A stretch of DNA of 64,000 nt, from positions 1,460,110 to 1,524,109 of the forward strand of contig JALJOM010000003.1 of the NCBI GenBank assembly GCA_024304885.1. Direction: 5' to 3'. The DNA is from Beijerinckiaceae bacterium (GTDB lineage: Bacteria; Pseudomonadota; Alphaproteobacteria; Rhizobiales; Beijerinckiaceae). The notes below the pieces were generated by a model. That model was given only the letters and a program-made list of their open reading frames with translations. It was not told where the DNA came from and made no database searches. This document shows positions 8,420-18,246 of this stretch, piece after piece (the first letter of the stretch is position 1; each line of letters opens with the position of its first letter). Made by a program: the position numbers and the translations under genes.

Positions 8420-9318
8420 AACGGCAGGTTGAAGACTCGGCCGGGGACGAGCTCGCCCTTCTCGATCGCGCCCACCGCGATGACGACCCCGCCGCAGGCG
8501 GCATAGGCCGCGCCCTCGGCCGGCGCATCCTGGCCGCGGAGCAGGATCGGCTGGCCCCGCCTGAGCCGCGCCGCCGTGGTGCGATCGACGACCACCCGCG
8601 GCATCTCGAGGAGGCCCGACTCGACGCAGCGCAAGGCCTGCGCGGCGGCATCACCCTCGGCGAGCTCGGCGAGCGCAACCGCGTGCTCCTCCCGGAACGG
8701 GCCGACCCGGGTGCGCCGCAAGGCGCTGACATGGCCGAGGCAGCCGAGGAGGCGGCCGAGGTCGCGGGCGAGCGCGCGGACATAGGTCCCCTTGCCGCAA
8801 CGCGCCTCGAAGACCGCCGCGTCGGGCGTGAAGCTCGCGAGGTCGAGCGCATGGATCGTGACGGGACGCGCGGCGAGATCGGGGATCTCGCCGTCGCGGG
8901 CGAGATCATAGGCGCGTTCGCCGTTGATCTTGATCGCGGAAAAAGCCGGCGGCTTTTGCAGGATCGTGCCGATGAACCGAGGAAGCAGCGCGGCAATCTC
9001 GGCCTCGGTAGGGCGCTGGTCGGACCGCGCGGTGACGGTTCCGTCGGAATCGTCGGTATCGGTCTCGGCGCCCCAAGCCACCGTGAAGCGATAGGCTTTC
9101 TCGCCGTCCTGGACGAAAGGCACAGTCTTCGTCGCCTCGCCGAAAGCGATGGGTAAGATGCCGGAGGCCAGCGGATCGAGCGTCCCCGCATGGCCGGCCT
9201 TGGCGGCATTGTAGAGGCGCTTCAGGCGCGAGACGGCATGGGTCGAGGTCATGCCGACGGGCTTGTCGAGCACGACCCAGCCGTTGATCTCGGCACGCGA
9301 GGATTTGCGTTTGCTCAT
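8416..9318 (-). CDS. truB: tRNA pseudouridine(55) synthase TruB
   Basis: Makes pseudouridine 55 in the T-loop of tRNAs. The 300-aa protein has the catalytic [12 protein letters not shown] (D48), the N-terminal [13 protein letters not shown], [20 protein letters not shown] and [16 protein letters not shown]. The start overlaps the rbfA stop by 4 bases (ATGA). The stop codon lies inside the palindromic repeat at 8311-8419, so the extreme C-terminus ends where the repeat begins. Last gene of the rimP operon in this window. Confidence 0.95.
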   Translation of the reverse strand: MSKRKSSRAEINGWVVLDKPVGMTSTHAVSRLKRLYNAAKAGHAGTLDPLASGILPIAFGEATKTVPFVQDGEKAYRFTVAWGAETDTDDSDGTVTARSDQRPTEAEIAALLPRFIGTILQKPPAFSAIKINGERAYDLARDGEIPDLAARPVTIHALDLASFTPDAAVFEARCGKGTYVRALARDLGRLLGCLGHVSALRRTRVGPFREEHAVALAELAEGDAAAQALRCVESGLLEMPRVVVDRTTAARLRRGQPILLRGQDAPAEGAAYAACGGVVIAVGAIEKGELVPGRVFNLPF

Positions 9319-9725
9319 GCGGGCTCGTCCGGCTTGCGTACGAGGTCCTGCTGGACCTTGGGCGAGGCGAGCAAGGCATCGATCCTGGCGCCCTGCGCGA
9401 AGCTCGGGTCCGGCTTGAACCTGACGTCCGGCGCGTAGCGGAGGTTCACCCGCCGCGCGACCTCGCCGCGGACGAAGGACTTGTGGCGTTCGAGCGCGGC
9501 AAGGACCTCGCTCACGTGCTTGCCGCCGAGAGGCATGATGTAGACGGTCGCGAGCTTGAGATCAGGGCTCATGCGCACGTCCGGGACGGTCACGACCTCG
9601 CCTTCGAGCGCAGGGTCGTGAATGGCGGCCTTGGTCAGGAGCTCCGCCATGGTGTGGCGGATGAGCTCGCCGACGCGCAACATCCTTTGCGACGGCTCGC
9701 CGCCGTGGTGATGGACTCTGGACAT
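9315..9725 (-). CDS. rbfA: 30S ribosome-binding factor RbfA
   Basis: A 136-aa KH-fold ribosome maturation factor that binds the 30S subunit late in assembly, needed for cold adaptation and 16S 5'-end processing. It has [14 protein letters not shown] at the N-terminus, [21 protein letters not shown], and [14 protein letters not shown] near the end. It sits between infB and truB, overlapping truB by 4 bases. Confidence 0.93.
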   Translation of the reverse strand: MSRVHHHGGEPSQRMLRVGELIRHTMAELLTKAAIHDPALEGEVVTVPDVRMSPDLKLATVYIMPLGGKHVSEVLAALERHKSFVRGEVARRVNLRYAPDVRFKPDPSFAQGARIDALLASPKVQQDLVRKPDEPA

Positions 9726-9856
9726 GGAAAGCTCCGGCGCAATCAGCGCTCGTCTTCGGGTGCTTCGTCGCCCTTGGGAGCAAATGGCTCGACGAAGGGT
9801 CGCGTCCCGCTCTGCGGCGGCGGCGCGAGGCGACGCGGCACCCGTGTCGAAATCTG

Positions 9857-9881
9857 CATCGCCGGCCCGATGCCGGCGATG
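9857..9881 (-). terminator. strong hairpin downstream of infB
   Basis: CATCGCCGGC (9857-9866), a 5-base loop and GCCGGCGATG (9872-9881) form a perfect 10-bp stem 19 bases beyond the infB stop codon and before rbfA. There is no U run, so it may be an attenuating or mRNA-stabilising hairpin rather than a full terminator. Confidence 0.45.
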
Positions 9882-9899
9882 ATCTGCGTCAAGGTCGCG

Positions 9900-12515
9900 T
9901 CACAACGAGCGCTTGATCTCCTGCACGTTGTAGCACTCGATGATGTCGCCCGCGCGCATGTCCTGATAGCTCTCGAAGGCCATGCCGCATTCCTGGCCCA
10001 CCACGACCTCCTTGACCTCGTCCTTGAAGCGCTTGAGCGTCGAGAGCTTGCCCTCGTGCACGACCACGTTGTCACGGATGAGCCGCACGTTGGCGCCACG
10101 CTGAACCGTGCCGTCGGTGACACGGCAGCCGGCCACCTTGCCGACCTTCGAGATGTTGAAGATCTCGAGAATCTCGGCATTGCCGAGCATCTCCTCGCGC
10201 AAGGTCGGCGCGAGAAGCCCGGACATGGCCGCCTTCACGTCGTCCACGAGGTTGTAGATGATGTTGTAGTAGCGGATTTCGATGCCCGACTGCTCGGCGA
10301 GCGAGCGGGCCTCCTTGTGGGCACGCACGTTGAAGCCGATCACTGCGGCGTGCGACGCCTCCGCGAGGGTGATGTCGGATTCGGTGATGCCGCCGACGCC
10401 GGCATGGATCACGCGGGCGGCGACCTCGTCGGTATTCAGCTTCTCGAGCGTCGCGATGATGGCCTCGACCGAGCCCTGGACATCGCCCTTGATGACGAGC
10501 GGGAACTCCTTGCGGCCGGCGCTCTTCAGCTGGCTCATCATATCGGCGAGCGAGCCGCGCGCCGAGGATCCGCGCGCGGCGGCCTTCTCGCGCTTCTGCC
10601 GCTCGCGGTACTCGGTGATCTCGCGCGCCCGCGCCTCGGTCTCGACGACCGCGACCCGATCGCCCGCCTCCGGGGATCCGGAGAAGCCGAGAACCTCGAC
10701 GGGCATGGACGGCCCCGCCTCGTGCCGCGGCTGGCCCTTGTCGTCGAGGAGCGCGCGCACGCGCCCCCATTGCGAGCCGCCGACGATGATGTCGCCGACC
10801 TCGAGCGTGCCGCGCTGGACGAGGACGGTCGCGACCGGCCCGCGCCCCTTGTCGAGACGGGCCTCGATGACGGTTCCTTCCGCCGCGCGAGCGGGATTGG
10901 CTCGCAGGTCGAGGAGCTCGGCCTGCAAGGCGATGAGATCGAGAAGCTTGTCGAGGTTGATCCCCTTGGTCGCGGAGACCTCTACCTCGAGCGTATCGCC
11001 GCCGAGCGATTCGACCTGAACCTCGTACTGCAAAAGCTCGCTGCGCACCCGCTCGGGCTTCGCCTCCGGCTTGTCGATCTTGTTGATGGCGACGATGATC
11101 GGCACCTGGGCGGCCCGCGCATGCGCGATCGCCTCGGCGGTCTGCGGCATCACGCCGTCGTCGGCCGCAACGACGAGAACCACGATGTCGGTCACCTTGG
11201 CGCCGCGCGCCCGCATCGCGGTGAAGGCGGCGTGGCCGGGCGTGTCGATGAAGGTGACGGGGGACCCGTTCGGTGCGACGATCTGGTAGGCCCCGATATG
11301 CTGGGTGATGCCGCCCGCCTCGCCGGCCACCACGTTGGCGTGGCGGATCGCGTCGAGGAGCGAGGTCTTGCCGTGATCGACATGGCCCATGATGGTGACG
11401 ACCGGCGGGCGCGGCAAAGCCTCGCCTTCGGCATCGGGGACGTCGAAGAGACCTTCCTCGACGTCCGATTCCGCGACGCGCTTGACCGTATGGCCGAGCT
11501 CGACCGCGATGAGCTCCGCGGTATCGGCATCGATCACGTCGGTGATCTTCGCCATCTGGCCCTGCTTCATGAGGAGCTTGATCACGTCGACGCCGCGTTC
11601 CGACATGCGGTTCGCGAGCTCCTGGATGGTAATCGTCTCGGGCAGGATCACCTCGCGCGACAGCTTCTCCTTCTCCTGGACATGGCCCTTGAGGCGCTGA
11701 ACCCTGCGCCGGAAGGCCGCAACGGATCGCGTGCGCTCGTCCTCTTCTCCTGTGACGGTTGCGACGGTCAAGCGCCCGCGCGCCTTCGGCTCGGCGCCGC
11801 GCGTGGGGCGCGGCACGACGACCTTGGGCGCGACGCCCGGGCGGCGGATGATACGCTTGGCGTCCTCTTCCTCGGCAGGGCGCGCCGGCGCGGCCGGTGG
11901 CGCGGCAGAAGCCGTTGCCGGCGCCTTGCGCGCGAGGGGCGTCGTCGGTGCCGCGGCGGGCTCGCCGCCGGCGAGGCGGCGCTTGGCCTCTTGCTCGGAC
12001 TTGCGCTTGGCTTCGGCCTCGTGCGCGCGGCGTGATTCCTCCTCGCGCTTACGGGCCTCGGCCGCGGCTTGCTCCTCTTTCTCGCGAGCTTCCCGCTCGG
12101 CACGCGCCTGGGCCTCCGCGGCAGCGCGCTTGCGCTCCTCGATCTCGCGCTCGCGAGCGCCGCTGAGAGCGCGAGAGCGCGCCTCGCGTTCCTCCTCGGT
12201 CAAGGACCGCAGGATGACGCCGGACGCGCTGCGCTGCGGCGCCTGTTGCTGGCGCGGGGAGGCGGATTGCGGGCGTGGCGGGGCAGCGGGTGCAGCAGGT
12301 GAAGGCGGCGGCACGGCGGAGGGAGCCTCCCGCGGCGGGTGGGTCTCCCCCGGCTGGATCGCGCGACGCTTCACCTTCTCGACGACGACCGCTTTCGTGC
12401 GGCCATGCGAGAAGCTCTGGCGCACGATGCCGGCCTCGACCGGACGCTTCAGCGACAGCGTCTTCGTCGGAGCCACATGCAGCTTGGTGTCACCGGGAGT
12501 CTTGGTTTCCGTCAT
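9900..12515 (-). CDS. infB: translation initiation factor IF-2
   Basis: The GTPase that places initiator tRNA on the 30S subunit. The 871-aa protein begins with a short KTLSLKRP domain, then an Ala/Pro- and Glu/Arg-rich variable region (about 60-260, with a coiled coil at 105-180). An IF2_N repeat follows (about 285-345), then the G domain with G1 GHVDHGKT (377-384), DTPGH and NKID, and finally the C-terminal beta-barrel and initiator-tRNA domains. ATG at 12515 is chosen; upstream in-frame codons belong to the antisense of ylxR. Part of the rimP operon. Confidence 0.95.
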   Translation of the reverse strand: MTETKTPGDTKLHVAPTKTLSLKRPVEAGIVRQSFSHGRTKAVVVEKVKRRAIQPGETHPPREAPSAVPPPSPAAPAAPPRPQSASPRQQQAPQRSASGVILRSLTEEEREARSRALSGAREREIEERKRAAAEAQARAEREAREKEEQAAAEARKREEESRRAHEAEAKRKSEQEAKRRLAGGEPAAAPTTPLARKAPATASAAPPAAPARPAEEEDAKRIIRRPGVAPKVVVPRPTRGAEPKARGRLTVATVTGEEDERTRSVAAFRRRVQRLKGHVQEKEKLSREVILPETITIQELANRMSERGVDVIKLLMKQGQMAKITDVIDADTAELIAVELGHTVKRVAESDVEEGLFDVPDAEGEALPRPPVVTIMGHVDHGKTSLLDAIRHANVVAGEAGGITQHIGAYQIVAPNGSPVTFIDTPGHAAFTAMRARGAKVTDIVVLVVAADDGVMPQTAEAIAHARAAQVPIIVAINKIDKPEAKPERVRSELLQYEVQVESLGGDTLEVEVSATKGINLDKLLDLIALQAELLDLRANPARAAEGTVIEARLDKGRGPVATVLVQRGTLEVGDIIVGGSQWGRVRALLDDKGQPRHEAGPSMPVEVLGFSGSPEAGDRVAVVETEARAREITEYRERQKREKAAARGSSARGSLADMMSQLKSAGRKEFPLVIKGDVQGSVEAIIATLEKLNTDEVAARVIHAGVGGITESDITLAEASHAAVIGFNVRAHKEARSLAEQSGIEIRYYNIIYNLVDDVKAAMSGLLAPTLREEMLGNAEILEIFNISKVGKVAGCRVTDGTVQRGANVRLIRDNVVVHEGKLSTLKRFKDEVKEVVVGQECGMAFESYQDMRAGDIIECYNVQEIKRSL

Positions 12516-12591
12516 AAGTCTCGCATTCCAGGGCCCGCGCCCATTCGAATTCCCGTGTGCCGGCTCATGCTGCCGGCGGCCCGTCACGACG

Positions 12592-13257
12592 TCAGTCCGA
12601 TGTCGAATCGTGAGGTAGGCCCGACACTTCCGCGTCCGCCGCCCCGAATCGATAGAGCGCCAACTTGCGGCATCGCGCCAGGAACGCAAGGCTCGCCGAG
12701 CCAGGGACCAACGCCGCATGTATCACATTTGTCTTGCCCAATGCCAAATCCAATTGGTCCGACCGAAACAGCTCGATCGGTGGTTCGGTGGAGCCGCCCG
12801 GCACGGACCTGTTCAGGGACCGATCGAGCTTGCGTTTTCCGTCGGCGCTGCCGTCGCCGGCATGGACGAGGGCGAGCACCCGGCCCGCGCCGATCGCCGT
12901 CTCGACCTTGCCGGTGCCGGTCACCACCTGGCCGGCCTTGTTGGCCAGGGACAAGGAATGGAGGCAGTCCTCGGCCAACAGCCGATCGATCTCGGCCGGC
13001 AAGGTCTCCGACGCCTGCACCTGCGCCTTGAAGGAGCGTGCGAAGGCCCGGCGCCGCACCGCCTCGGCGACGCTCGAGGCGCGCGCCGTCACCCACACCC
13101 CGCGTCCCGGCAGCTTGCGCCTGATATCGGGGACGACGACGGTTCCCGGCCCGACCACGAACCTGATCATCGTGTCCGGGGTGCCTTTTTGCCGGGTGAC
13201 GATGCAGGTGCGTTCCGGCCCGGATTCGGCGTCGCTCGAGCGCGTTCGTGCTTTCAC
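12592..13257 (-). CDS. RNA-binding protein of the YlxR (DUF448) family with ribosomal L7Ae-like C-terminus
   Basis: A 221-aa protein with an N-terminal YlxR domain ([20 protein letters not shown], then [13 protein letters not shown]) and a C-terminal L7Ae/L30e-like part ([19 protein letters not shown] and [18 protein letters not shown]). It lies between nusA and infB, where ylxR is found across bacteria. The GTG start at 13257 overlaps the nusA TGA (GTGA). YlxR proteins have been linked to RNase P and transcription regulation in Firmicutes; the role here is inferred only from family and position. Confidence 0.88.
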   Translation of the reverse strand: MKARTRSSDAESGPERTCIVTRQKGTPDTMIRFVVGPGTVVVPDIRRKLPGRGVWVTARASSVAEAVRRRAFARSFKAQVQASETLPAEIDRLLAEDCLHSLSLANKAGQVVTGTGKVETAIGAGRVLALVHAGDGSADGKRKLDRSLNRSVPGGSTEPPIELFRSDQLDLALGKTNVIHAALVPGSASLAFLARCRKLALYRFGAADAEVSGLPHDSTSD

Positions 13258-14861
13258 TCGTCTCCTCGAATGTTCGGCTCGGCCGAAGCCTCCTCCAGCG
13301 CGCCGGTTTCCTCCGGCGCCTCGATCCATCCGGCCTTGACCCTTGCCGTCATGACGAGCGATTCGGCCTCCTCGCGCGAGATCTCGAACCCGTCGAGAAT
13401 GCCCGGATGCTTGATCGTCTCGCCGTCCTTGCGCTCGCTCCAGCCGACGAGATCGTCGGTGGCGCAGCCGGCGAGGTCCTCGACGGTCTTGATCTCGTTC
13501 TCGCCGAGCTTGACGAGCATCGCAGTCGTCACTCCGGCGACCTCCTTCAGCTCGTCGGAGACGCCGAGCTCGATCCGGCGCGCGTCGTTCTCGGCCTCGA
13601 TCCGCGCGAGATAATCGTTCGCACGGGCCTGGATCTCGGCCGCCGTATCCTCGTCGAACCCTTCGATCGTCGCGAGCTCCGCGGTCTCGACGAAGGCCAG
13701 CTCCTCGATCGAGCGGAATCCCTCCGAGGCGAGCAGCTGGCCGACGACCTCGTCGACGTCGAGCGCGTTCATGAAGGTCGCCGTGCGCTCCAGGAACTCC
13801 TTCTGGCGACGCTCGGACTCCTCGGCCTCGGTCAGGATGTCGATGTCCCATCCGGTCAGCTGCGAGGCGAGCCTCACGTTCTGGCCGCGCCGTCCGATCG
13901 CGAGCGAGAGCTGATCGTCGGGCACGACGACCTCGATGCGCTCGGAATCCTCGTCGAGCACGACCTTGACCACCTCGGCAGGCTGCAGGGCGTTGACGAT
14001 GAAGGTCGCCGCGTCCGGAGACCACGGGATGATGTCGACCTTCTCGCCCTGAAGCTCGTTGACGACGGCCTGGACCCGGGAGCCCCGCATGCCGACGCAG
14101 GCTCCGACCGGATCGATCGAGGAATCGCGCGAGACCACCGCGATCTTCGCGCGCGAGCCGGGATCGCGGGCGACCGCCTTGACCTCGATCACGCCGTCGT
14201 AGATCTCCGGCACCTCCTGGCGAAACAGCTTGGCCATGAACTGCGGATGCGTGCGCGAGAGGAAAATCTGCGGCCCGCGCTGCTCGCGGCGCACGTCGTA
14301 GACATAGGCGCGGGCGCGGTCGCCCGGGCGGAACAGCTCGCGCGGGATCAGCTCGTCGCGCCTGATCGTCGCCTCGCCGCGGCCGAGATCGATGATCACG
14401 TTGCCGTACTCGACCCGCTTCACAACGCCGTTGACGATATCGCCGACGCGATCCTTGTATTCCTGGTATTGCCGGTCGCGCTCGGCCTCGCGGACCTTCT
14501 GCACGATGACCTGCTTCGCCGATTGCGCCGCGATGCGGCCGAAGTCGAAGGGCGGCAGGGTCTCGGCGATCCAATCGCCGACCTGGGCCGCGGGATTCTT
14601 CTTGCGGGCGTCCTTCACGCTGATCTGGACCGCGTCGTTCTCGACCTCGTCGACGACGAGGAGCAGGCGCGAGAACCTGATCTCGCCGGTCCTCGGATTG
14701 ATCTCGGCGCGCACCTCGGTCTCCTGCCCGTAGCGCGACCGCGCGGCCTTCTGGATGGCGTCCTCCATCGAGGTCAGCACGATCTGCCGGTCGATCGATT
14801 TCTCGCGGGCGACGGCATCGGCGATCTGGAGGAGCTCCAGCCGATTTGCGCTGACTGCCAT
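13254..14861 (-). CDS. nusA: transcription termination/antitermination factor NusA
   Basis: Binds RNA polymerase and nascent RNA to modulate pausing, termination and antitermination. The 535-aa protein has the N-terminal RNAP-binding domain (NRLELLQIADAVAREKSIDRQ), an S1 domain (VNGVVKRVEYGNVIIDLGRGE), two KH domains (ACVGMRGSRVQAVVNELQGE, LAIGRRGQNVRLASQLTGW) and C-terminal acidic helix-hairpin repeats ending in an acidic tail. ATG at 14861 is preceded by GGAGACGAAC. It follows rimP by 9 bases. Confidence 0.95.
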   Translation of the reverse strand: MAVSANRLELLQIADAVAREKSIDRQIVLTSMEDAIQKAARSRYGQETEVRAEINPRTGEIRFSRLLLVVDEVENDAVQISVKDARKKNPAAQVGDWIAETLPPFDFGRIAAQSAKQVIVQKVREAERDRQYQEYKDRVGDIVNGVVKRVEYGNVIIDLGRGEATIRRDELIPRELFRPGDRARAYVYDVRREQRGPQIFLSRTHPQFMAKLFRQEVPEIYDGVIEVKAVARDPGSRAKIAVVSRDSSIDPVGACVGMRGSRVQAVVNELQGEKVDIIPWSPDAATFIVNALQPAEVVKVVLDEDSERIEVVVPDDQLSLAIGRRGQNVRLASQLTGWDIDILTEAEESERRQKEFLERTATFMNALDVDEVVGQLLASEGFRSIEELAFVETAELATIEGFDEDTAAEIQARANDYLARIEAENDARRIELGVSDELKEVAGVTTAMLVKLGENEIKTVEDLAGCATDDLVGWSERKDGETIKHPGILDGFEISREEAESLVMTARVKAGWIEAPEETGALEEASAEPNIRGDE

Positions 14862-14870
14862 GTTCGTCTC

Positions 14871-15722
14871 CTATTTCGCCTGCGGCCGACCCGGGCCGCG
14901 CAGATCATTGCTGCCGGTGCGCGGTCGTGCCGGCTCGGCGGATTGCGGCTTCGCCTGCTTCGGCCCGGCTTGGATCCCGTAAGGCAGGATCGGTTTTGCC
15001 TTGCTCGGCTTGCCCGTGGCGAACCGCCCCGGTCCGCGCCGCGGCGCAGGGGTGGCGGGAGCCGGGTTCGCCGCGGTCTCGCCTTCGCCGCCCTCGCCTT
15101 CGTGAGCCACGTCGCGCTCGGCCTCCTTCGCCGCCCTGAGCGCGTTCCGGATCAGCGCTTCCGTCAGGACGAGCTTGGCTTCCGCGATGTCGGCGAGCGC
15201 GAGCGAGACATTCGCCTCCTCGCCCGGCCCGACGTCGCCGCGCGCGAGCCTCACGGCGCGCTCGGCCCCCTCGCCCTCGAGCGCTCCGACAAGACCACGG
15301 AACCGCTTGCGGCCGTCGAGCCCGACCTTCATCTCGAACCGTGCCTCCTGGGACACGGCACGTTCGAGATCGGATTCGCGCACGAGAGGCCGATCGATCC
15401 CCGGCGAGGATATTTCGAGCCGATAGGGCACCTTCACGGGATCCTCGACGTCGAGCACCGGCGACAAAGCCTCGCTCACCGCTTCGCACTCGTCGATTCC
15501 CATGGATCCGTCGGGTCGCTCCGCCATGATCTGCACGGTCGTGCCGGCCTGCGCCGACATCCTGACCCGGACCAGCCGGAACCCGAGATCCTTCAGCACC
15601 GGCTCGGCGATCCGCGCGATCCGCGCGGCGACACCCGTCTCGACGACGAAGCGTGGCTCGTCGACCGAGCCCGGCCGTGTGCTTCCAATAGTCGCGTCTC
15701 GATGCAAGCCCTGTCGATCCAT
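14871..15722 (-). CDS. rimP: ribosome maturation factor RimP
   Basis: A 30S assembly factor. The 283-aa protein has the RimP core ([51 protein letters not shown]) followed by an unusual 90-residue low-complexity tail rich in Ala, Pro and Gly (from about residue 195), longer than in E. coli. ATG at 15722 is preferred, with GGGGGTG upstream; GTG at 15731 is the alternative. First gene of the operon behind the leader at 15879-15990. Confidence 0.92.
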   Translation of the reverse strand: MDRQGLHRDATIGSTRPGSVDEPRFVVETGVAARIARIAEPVLKDLGFRLVRVRMSAQAGTTVQIMAERPDGSMGIDECEAVSEALSPVLDVEDPVKVPYRLEISSPGIDRPLVRESDLERAVSQEARFEMKVGLDGRKRFRGLVGALEGEGAERAVRLARGDVGPGEEANVSLALADIAEAKLVLTEALIRNALRAAKEAERDVAHEGEGGEGETAANPAPATPAPRRGPGRFATGKPSKAKPILPYGIQAGPKQAKPQSAEPARPRTGSNDLRGPGRPQAK

Positions 15723-15878
15723 TGCCGGCACCCCCGGCGTGAATTGAGGATTGCCTCTCGGCTCCCGAGCCCTCGGACCGGGACACGTCGATTTCCGCCA
15801 GGTGGGGCGTATCGCCGTATCCGCTGCCGCGCCTTCGAAGCGTGGGTCGCGATGCGGCAGGGTCCGAGCGGCAATAAA

Positions 15879-15903
15879 AAAGAGCGGGTCCGGCAGGGCC
15901 CAC
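15879..15903 (-). terminator. intrinsic-terminator-like hairpin in the rimP leader (possible attenuator)
   Basis: On the minus strand GAGTGGG pairs with CCCGCTC around a short GC-rich loop and is followed immediately by TTTTTT. It lies 60-80 bases downstream of the candidate promoter and about 155 bases upstream of rimP, so transcription of the rimP-nusA-infB operon would have to read through it. Confidence 0.65.
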
Positions 15904-15961
15904 TCTCAGCTAGGCGGTAGCTTTCGACCAGCCGACCGTCACGAGAATTTCGAATGCCGTG

Positions 15962-15990
15962 AGAATAAGCACGTTTGCGGCGTTTCGCAA
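15962..15990 (-). promoter_or_regulatory. candidate promoter of the rimP-nusA-infB-truB operon
   Basis: Minus strand TTGCGA (15990-15985), a 17-base spacer, then TATTCT (15967-15962). This would give a leader of about 230 bases containing the hairpin at 15879-15903. Confidence 0.5.
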
Positions 15991-16241
15991 GTCCTAGGCG
16001 AGACGAATTCGTCCCTGGAGCCGCCGAAACCGCGTCATGCGGCCCGGCCCTCGTGCGGAACACGACACCCGCCGAAGCGTTGCCGACCCGGTTCGCCGGC
16101 GATGATCGGGCGCGTGCCATACGATCGAGCCGACACGGAAGTAGGGGCTCGTCTGACCCGGATCAATGACCGCACCCGTGCCCGCGTGCTCACTCCGGGG
16201 CTTCGAACCGCATAGGGCGGACAAGGAGAGCTGCAGGAGCG

Positions 16242-18005
16242 ATGAGCGCGCACGGCCTCACTCTTCGCGCCGAGGGCATGCATTGCACGGGCTGCGAGCA
16301 TATCATCGAGGAGGCCGTCAGCAGGCTCGCCGGCGTGCGCCGGGTGAAGGCGGATTATCCGACCGAGACGGTCGCGATCGTGTTCGACCCGAGCCTCACC
16401 GACGCCGACGCCATTTGCACTACGATCGCGCGCAAGGGCTATCGCTGCTCGACTGCCGACGCGGCGAAGGCAACGCCGCGCCGGGCGCGTCGTGCCGCTC
16501 TCGCGGTCCTCGGCCTCGCCGGCATCCTGCTCATCGTCGCGCTGGACACGAAGCTCATCGCCACTGCGGGAGTGCCCGATGTCGGCCGGCACATGGGCTA
16601 CCCGCTCATTCTCCTGCTCGGCTTGCTCACGGGGTTCCATTGCGTGGGCATGTGCGGCGGCTTCGTCCTGAGCTACACCGCCGCCGATGCCGCCGCCGGG
16701 AGGGGGGCCTACGGCTCGCATGCGCTCTACGGCGTGGGAAAGACCCTGTCCTATACCTCGATCGGAGCCCTGTTCGGGCTCGTCGGCGCGGTCGTGACCT
16801 TCACGCCGCTGCTGCGCGGCATCGCGGGGGTGGCGGCCGGGCTCTTCTTGATCCTCTTCGGGCTCAACATGCTGAGCCTGCTCGCTCCGCTCAGAAGGAT
16901 TCGGCTGAGCCTCCCGGCCTCGCTCGAGGTTCTCGTCGGCAAGCAGCAAAAGCGGAGCGCGAGCCGGCCTTTCGTGATCGGCGTGCTGAACGGGCTCAAC
17001 ATCGCCTGCGGGCCGCTCCAGGCCATGTATGTCATGGCGGCGGGCACCGGCAGCGGCCTCACCGGCGCCGCGATGCTGTTCACCTTCGGCATCGGAACCT
17101 TGCCGGTCCTCACGACCTTCGGCGTCCTCACCACGTTGATCTCGGCGTCCCTCACCCATCGACTCTTGAAGGCCTCGGGGGTGGTGCTCGTGGTCCTCGG
17201 GGCCGTGATGATCAACCGGGGCTTGATTCTCACCGGGACCGGGCACGACCTCCAGTCGGTCGTCGCGGCATGGACGCCGGCCGAGCGCGAGATCGCGGCG
17301 CCGCCGGACGCCGGTGCCGAGATCCAGGAGATTACGATGGAGGTGACGGCGGCCGGCTACGTGCCGAACCGATTCACCCTGCGCAAAGGCGTTCCGGTAC
17401 GATGGGTCATCGACGGCAAGGTGATCACCTCCTGCAATCGTCGGATCGTCGTGCCGGCCTTCGGCCTCGAGTTCGACGTCGCGGAGGGCCGGCAGGTCGT
17501 CGAGTTCACCCCGACGCAGCCGGGACTCGTCCCGTGGAGCTGCTGGATGGGCATGTTGCACGGGAGCTTCGACGTGCTCGACACGAGACCGCAGGACGCA
17601 GCGACCGTCGCGCGGCGCGAGCCGGCAGCGAACGCCGGGCAAATGCCCCGGGACGACGATCAGGTGAAACCATCCGCGACGACCGTCGAGCCAGGGACCG
17701 CCGCCGAGTTCGCACCGGCGCGCGATCATGCAGCGGCTGCTCCGGCAGCTCGGGAGCCCGCATCGGCGGGGCCCGAGGTGACGGGGCCTGCAGCCGCCGC
17801 GCCTGTCGCACCCGAGCCGCCTGTCGCCGACGGACACGAAACCTACAGGATCGTGGTCGGCGATACGTTGAGCGGCATCGCCCGGAGGGTCTATCGCGAT
17901 CCGCGAGGCTGGCGCAGAATTCTCGACGCCAATCCGGGGCTCGATCCACGCCGGCTGCAGCCGGGCCGGATCATAGTCGTGCCGCGTTCGGAGCACCAAT
18001 CATGA
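16242..18005 (+). CDS. HMA-UreH/TauE-cupredoxin-LysM fusion protein (copper/heavy-metal handling)
   Basis: A 587-aa protein with four parts. Residues 5-72 are a heavy-metal-associated domain with the metal motif MHCTGC (C15, C18). Residues 82-340 are a six-to-seven-helix UreH/SafE-like membrane domain with GFHCVGMCGG. Residues 362-447 are a cupredoxin-like domain with SCNRRIVVPAFG and SCWMGM (C398, C434). Residues 532-581 are a LysM domain (YRIVVGDTLSGIARRVY), after an Ala/Pro-rich linker. HMA-UreH-cupredoxin fusions are known in copper-related loci; the LysM tail should anchor the periplasmic end to peptidoglycan. It is followed by a separate HMA chaperone. Substrate metal inferred, not proven. 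Confidence 0.82.
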   Translation: MSAHGLTLRAEGMHCTGCEHIIEEAVSRLAGVRRVKADYPTETVAIVFDPSLTDADAICTTIARKGYRCSTADAAKATPRRARRAALAVLGLAGILLIVALDTKLIATAGVPDVGRHMGYPLILLLGLLTGFHCVGMCGGFVLSYTAADAAAGRGAYGSHALYGVGKTLSYTSIGALFGLVGAVVTFTPLLRGIAGVAAGLFLILFGLNMLSLLAPLRRIRLSLPASLEVLVGKQQKRSASRPFVIGVLNGLNIACGPLQAMYVMAAGTGSGLTGAAMLFTFGIGTLPVLTTFGVLTTLISASLTHRLLKASGVVLVVLGAVMINRGLILTGTGHDLQSVVAAWTPAEREIAAPPDAGAEIQEITMEVTAAGYVPNRFTLRKGVPVRWVIDGKVITSCNRRIVVPAFGLEFDVAEGRQVVEFTPTQPGLVPWSCWMGMLHGSFDVLDTRPQDAATVARREPAANAGQMPRDDDQVKPSATTVEPGTAAEFAPARDHAAAAPAAREPASAGPEVTGPAAAAPVAPEPPVADGHETYRIVVGDTLSGIARRVYRDPRGWRRILDANPGLDPRRLQPGRIIVVPRSEHQS

Positions 18006-18024
18006 TGACGGAGGAAGAGGACCG

Positions 18025-18243
18025 ATGCCGCCTGTGCTGACTTTCCATGTCGAGGGGATGGCCTGCTCCGGCTGCGTGGAGCGGGTGGAGAAAGCGATTC
18101 GAGGAATGCCGAGCGTGACGGACGCGAAGGTCGATCTCGCGGCGAAGCGCGCGGTCGTGACCTTCGCGGGCACCCCGGACGCGAAAGCCGTGATCGCAGC
18201 GATCGTCGCGGCCGGCTACGAGGCCGCGCCCGAGCCTGCGTGA
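18025..18243 (+). CDS. small heavy-metal-associated (CopZ-like) metallochaperone
   Basis: A 72-aa protein consisting only of an HMA domain with the metal-binding motif GMACSGC, followed by VERVEKAIRGMPSVTDAKVDL and ending GYEAAPEPA. This is the size and pattern of Atx1/CopZ copper chaperones. It lies 19 bases after the membrane fusion protein, so the two probably form an operon and the chaperone could deliver metal to it. Confidence 0.88.
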   Translation: MPPVLTFHVEGMACSGCVERVEKAIRGMPSVTDAKVDLAAKRAVVTFAGTPDAKAVIAAIVAAGYEAAPEPA

Positions 18244-18246
18244 GCG

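Noticed and set aside
9743-9859. 38-codon frame between infB and rbfA
   Set aside because: It starts inside the hairpin region, has no ribosome-binding site, and is Pro/Arg-rich without similarity I can recognise.
9483-12035. 850-codon open frame opposite infB
   Set aside because: It mirrors infB; its apparent protein is His/Arg/Asp-rich with no domain and no start signal.
13248-15920. 890-codon open frame opposite nusA and rimP
   Set aside because: Shadow of two conserved genes; no recognisable motif.
16186-16212. GGTTCGAA-like T-arm sequence (minus strand) suggesting a tRNA
   Set aside because: No acceptor stem, anticodon arm or CCA can be built around it.
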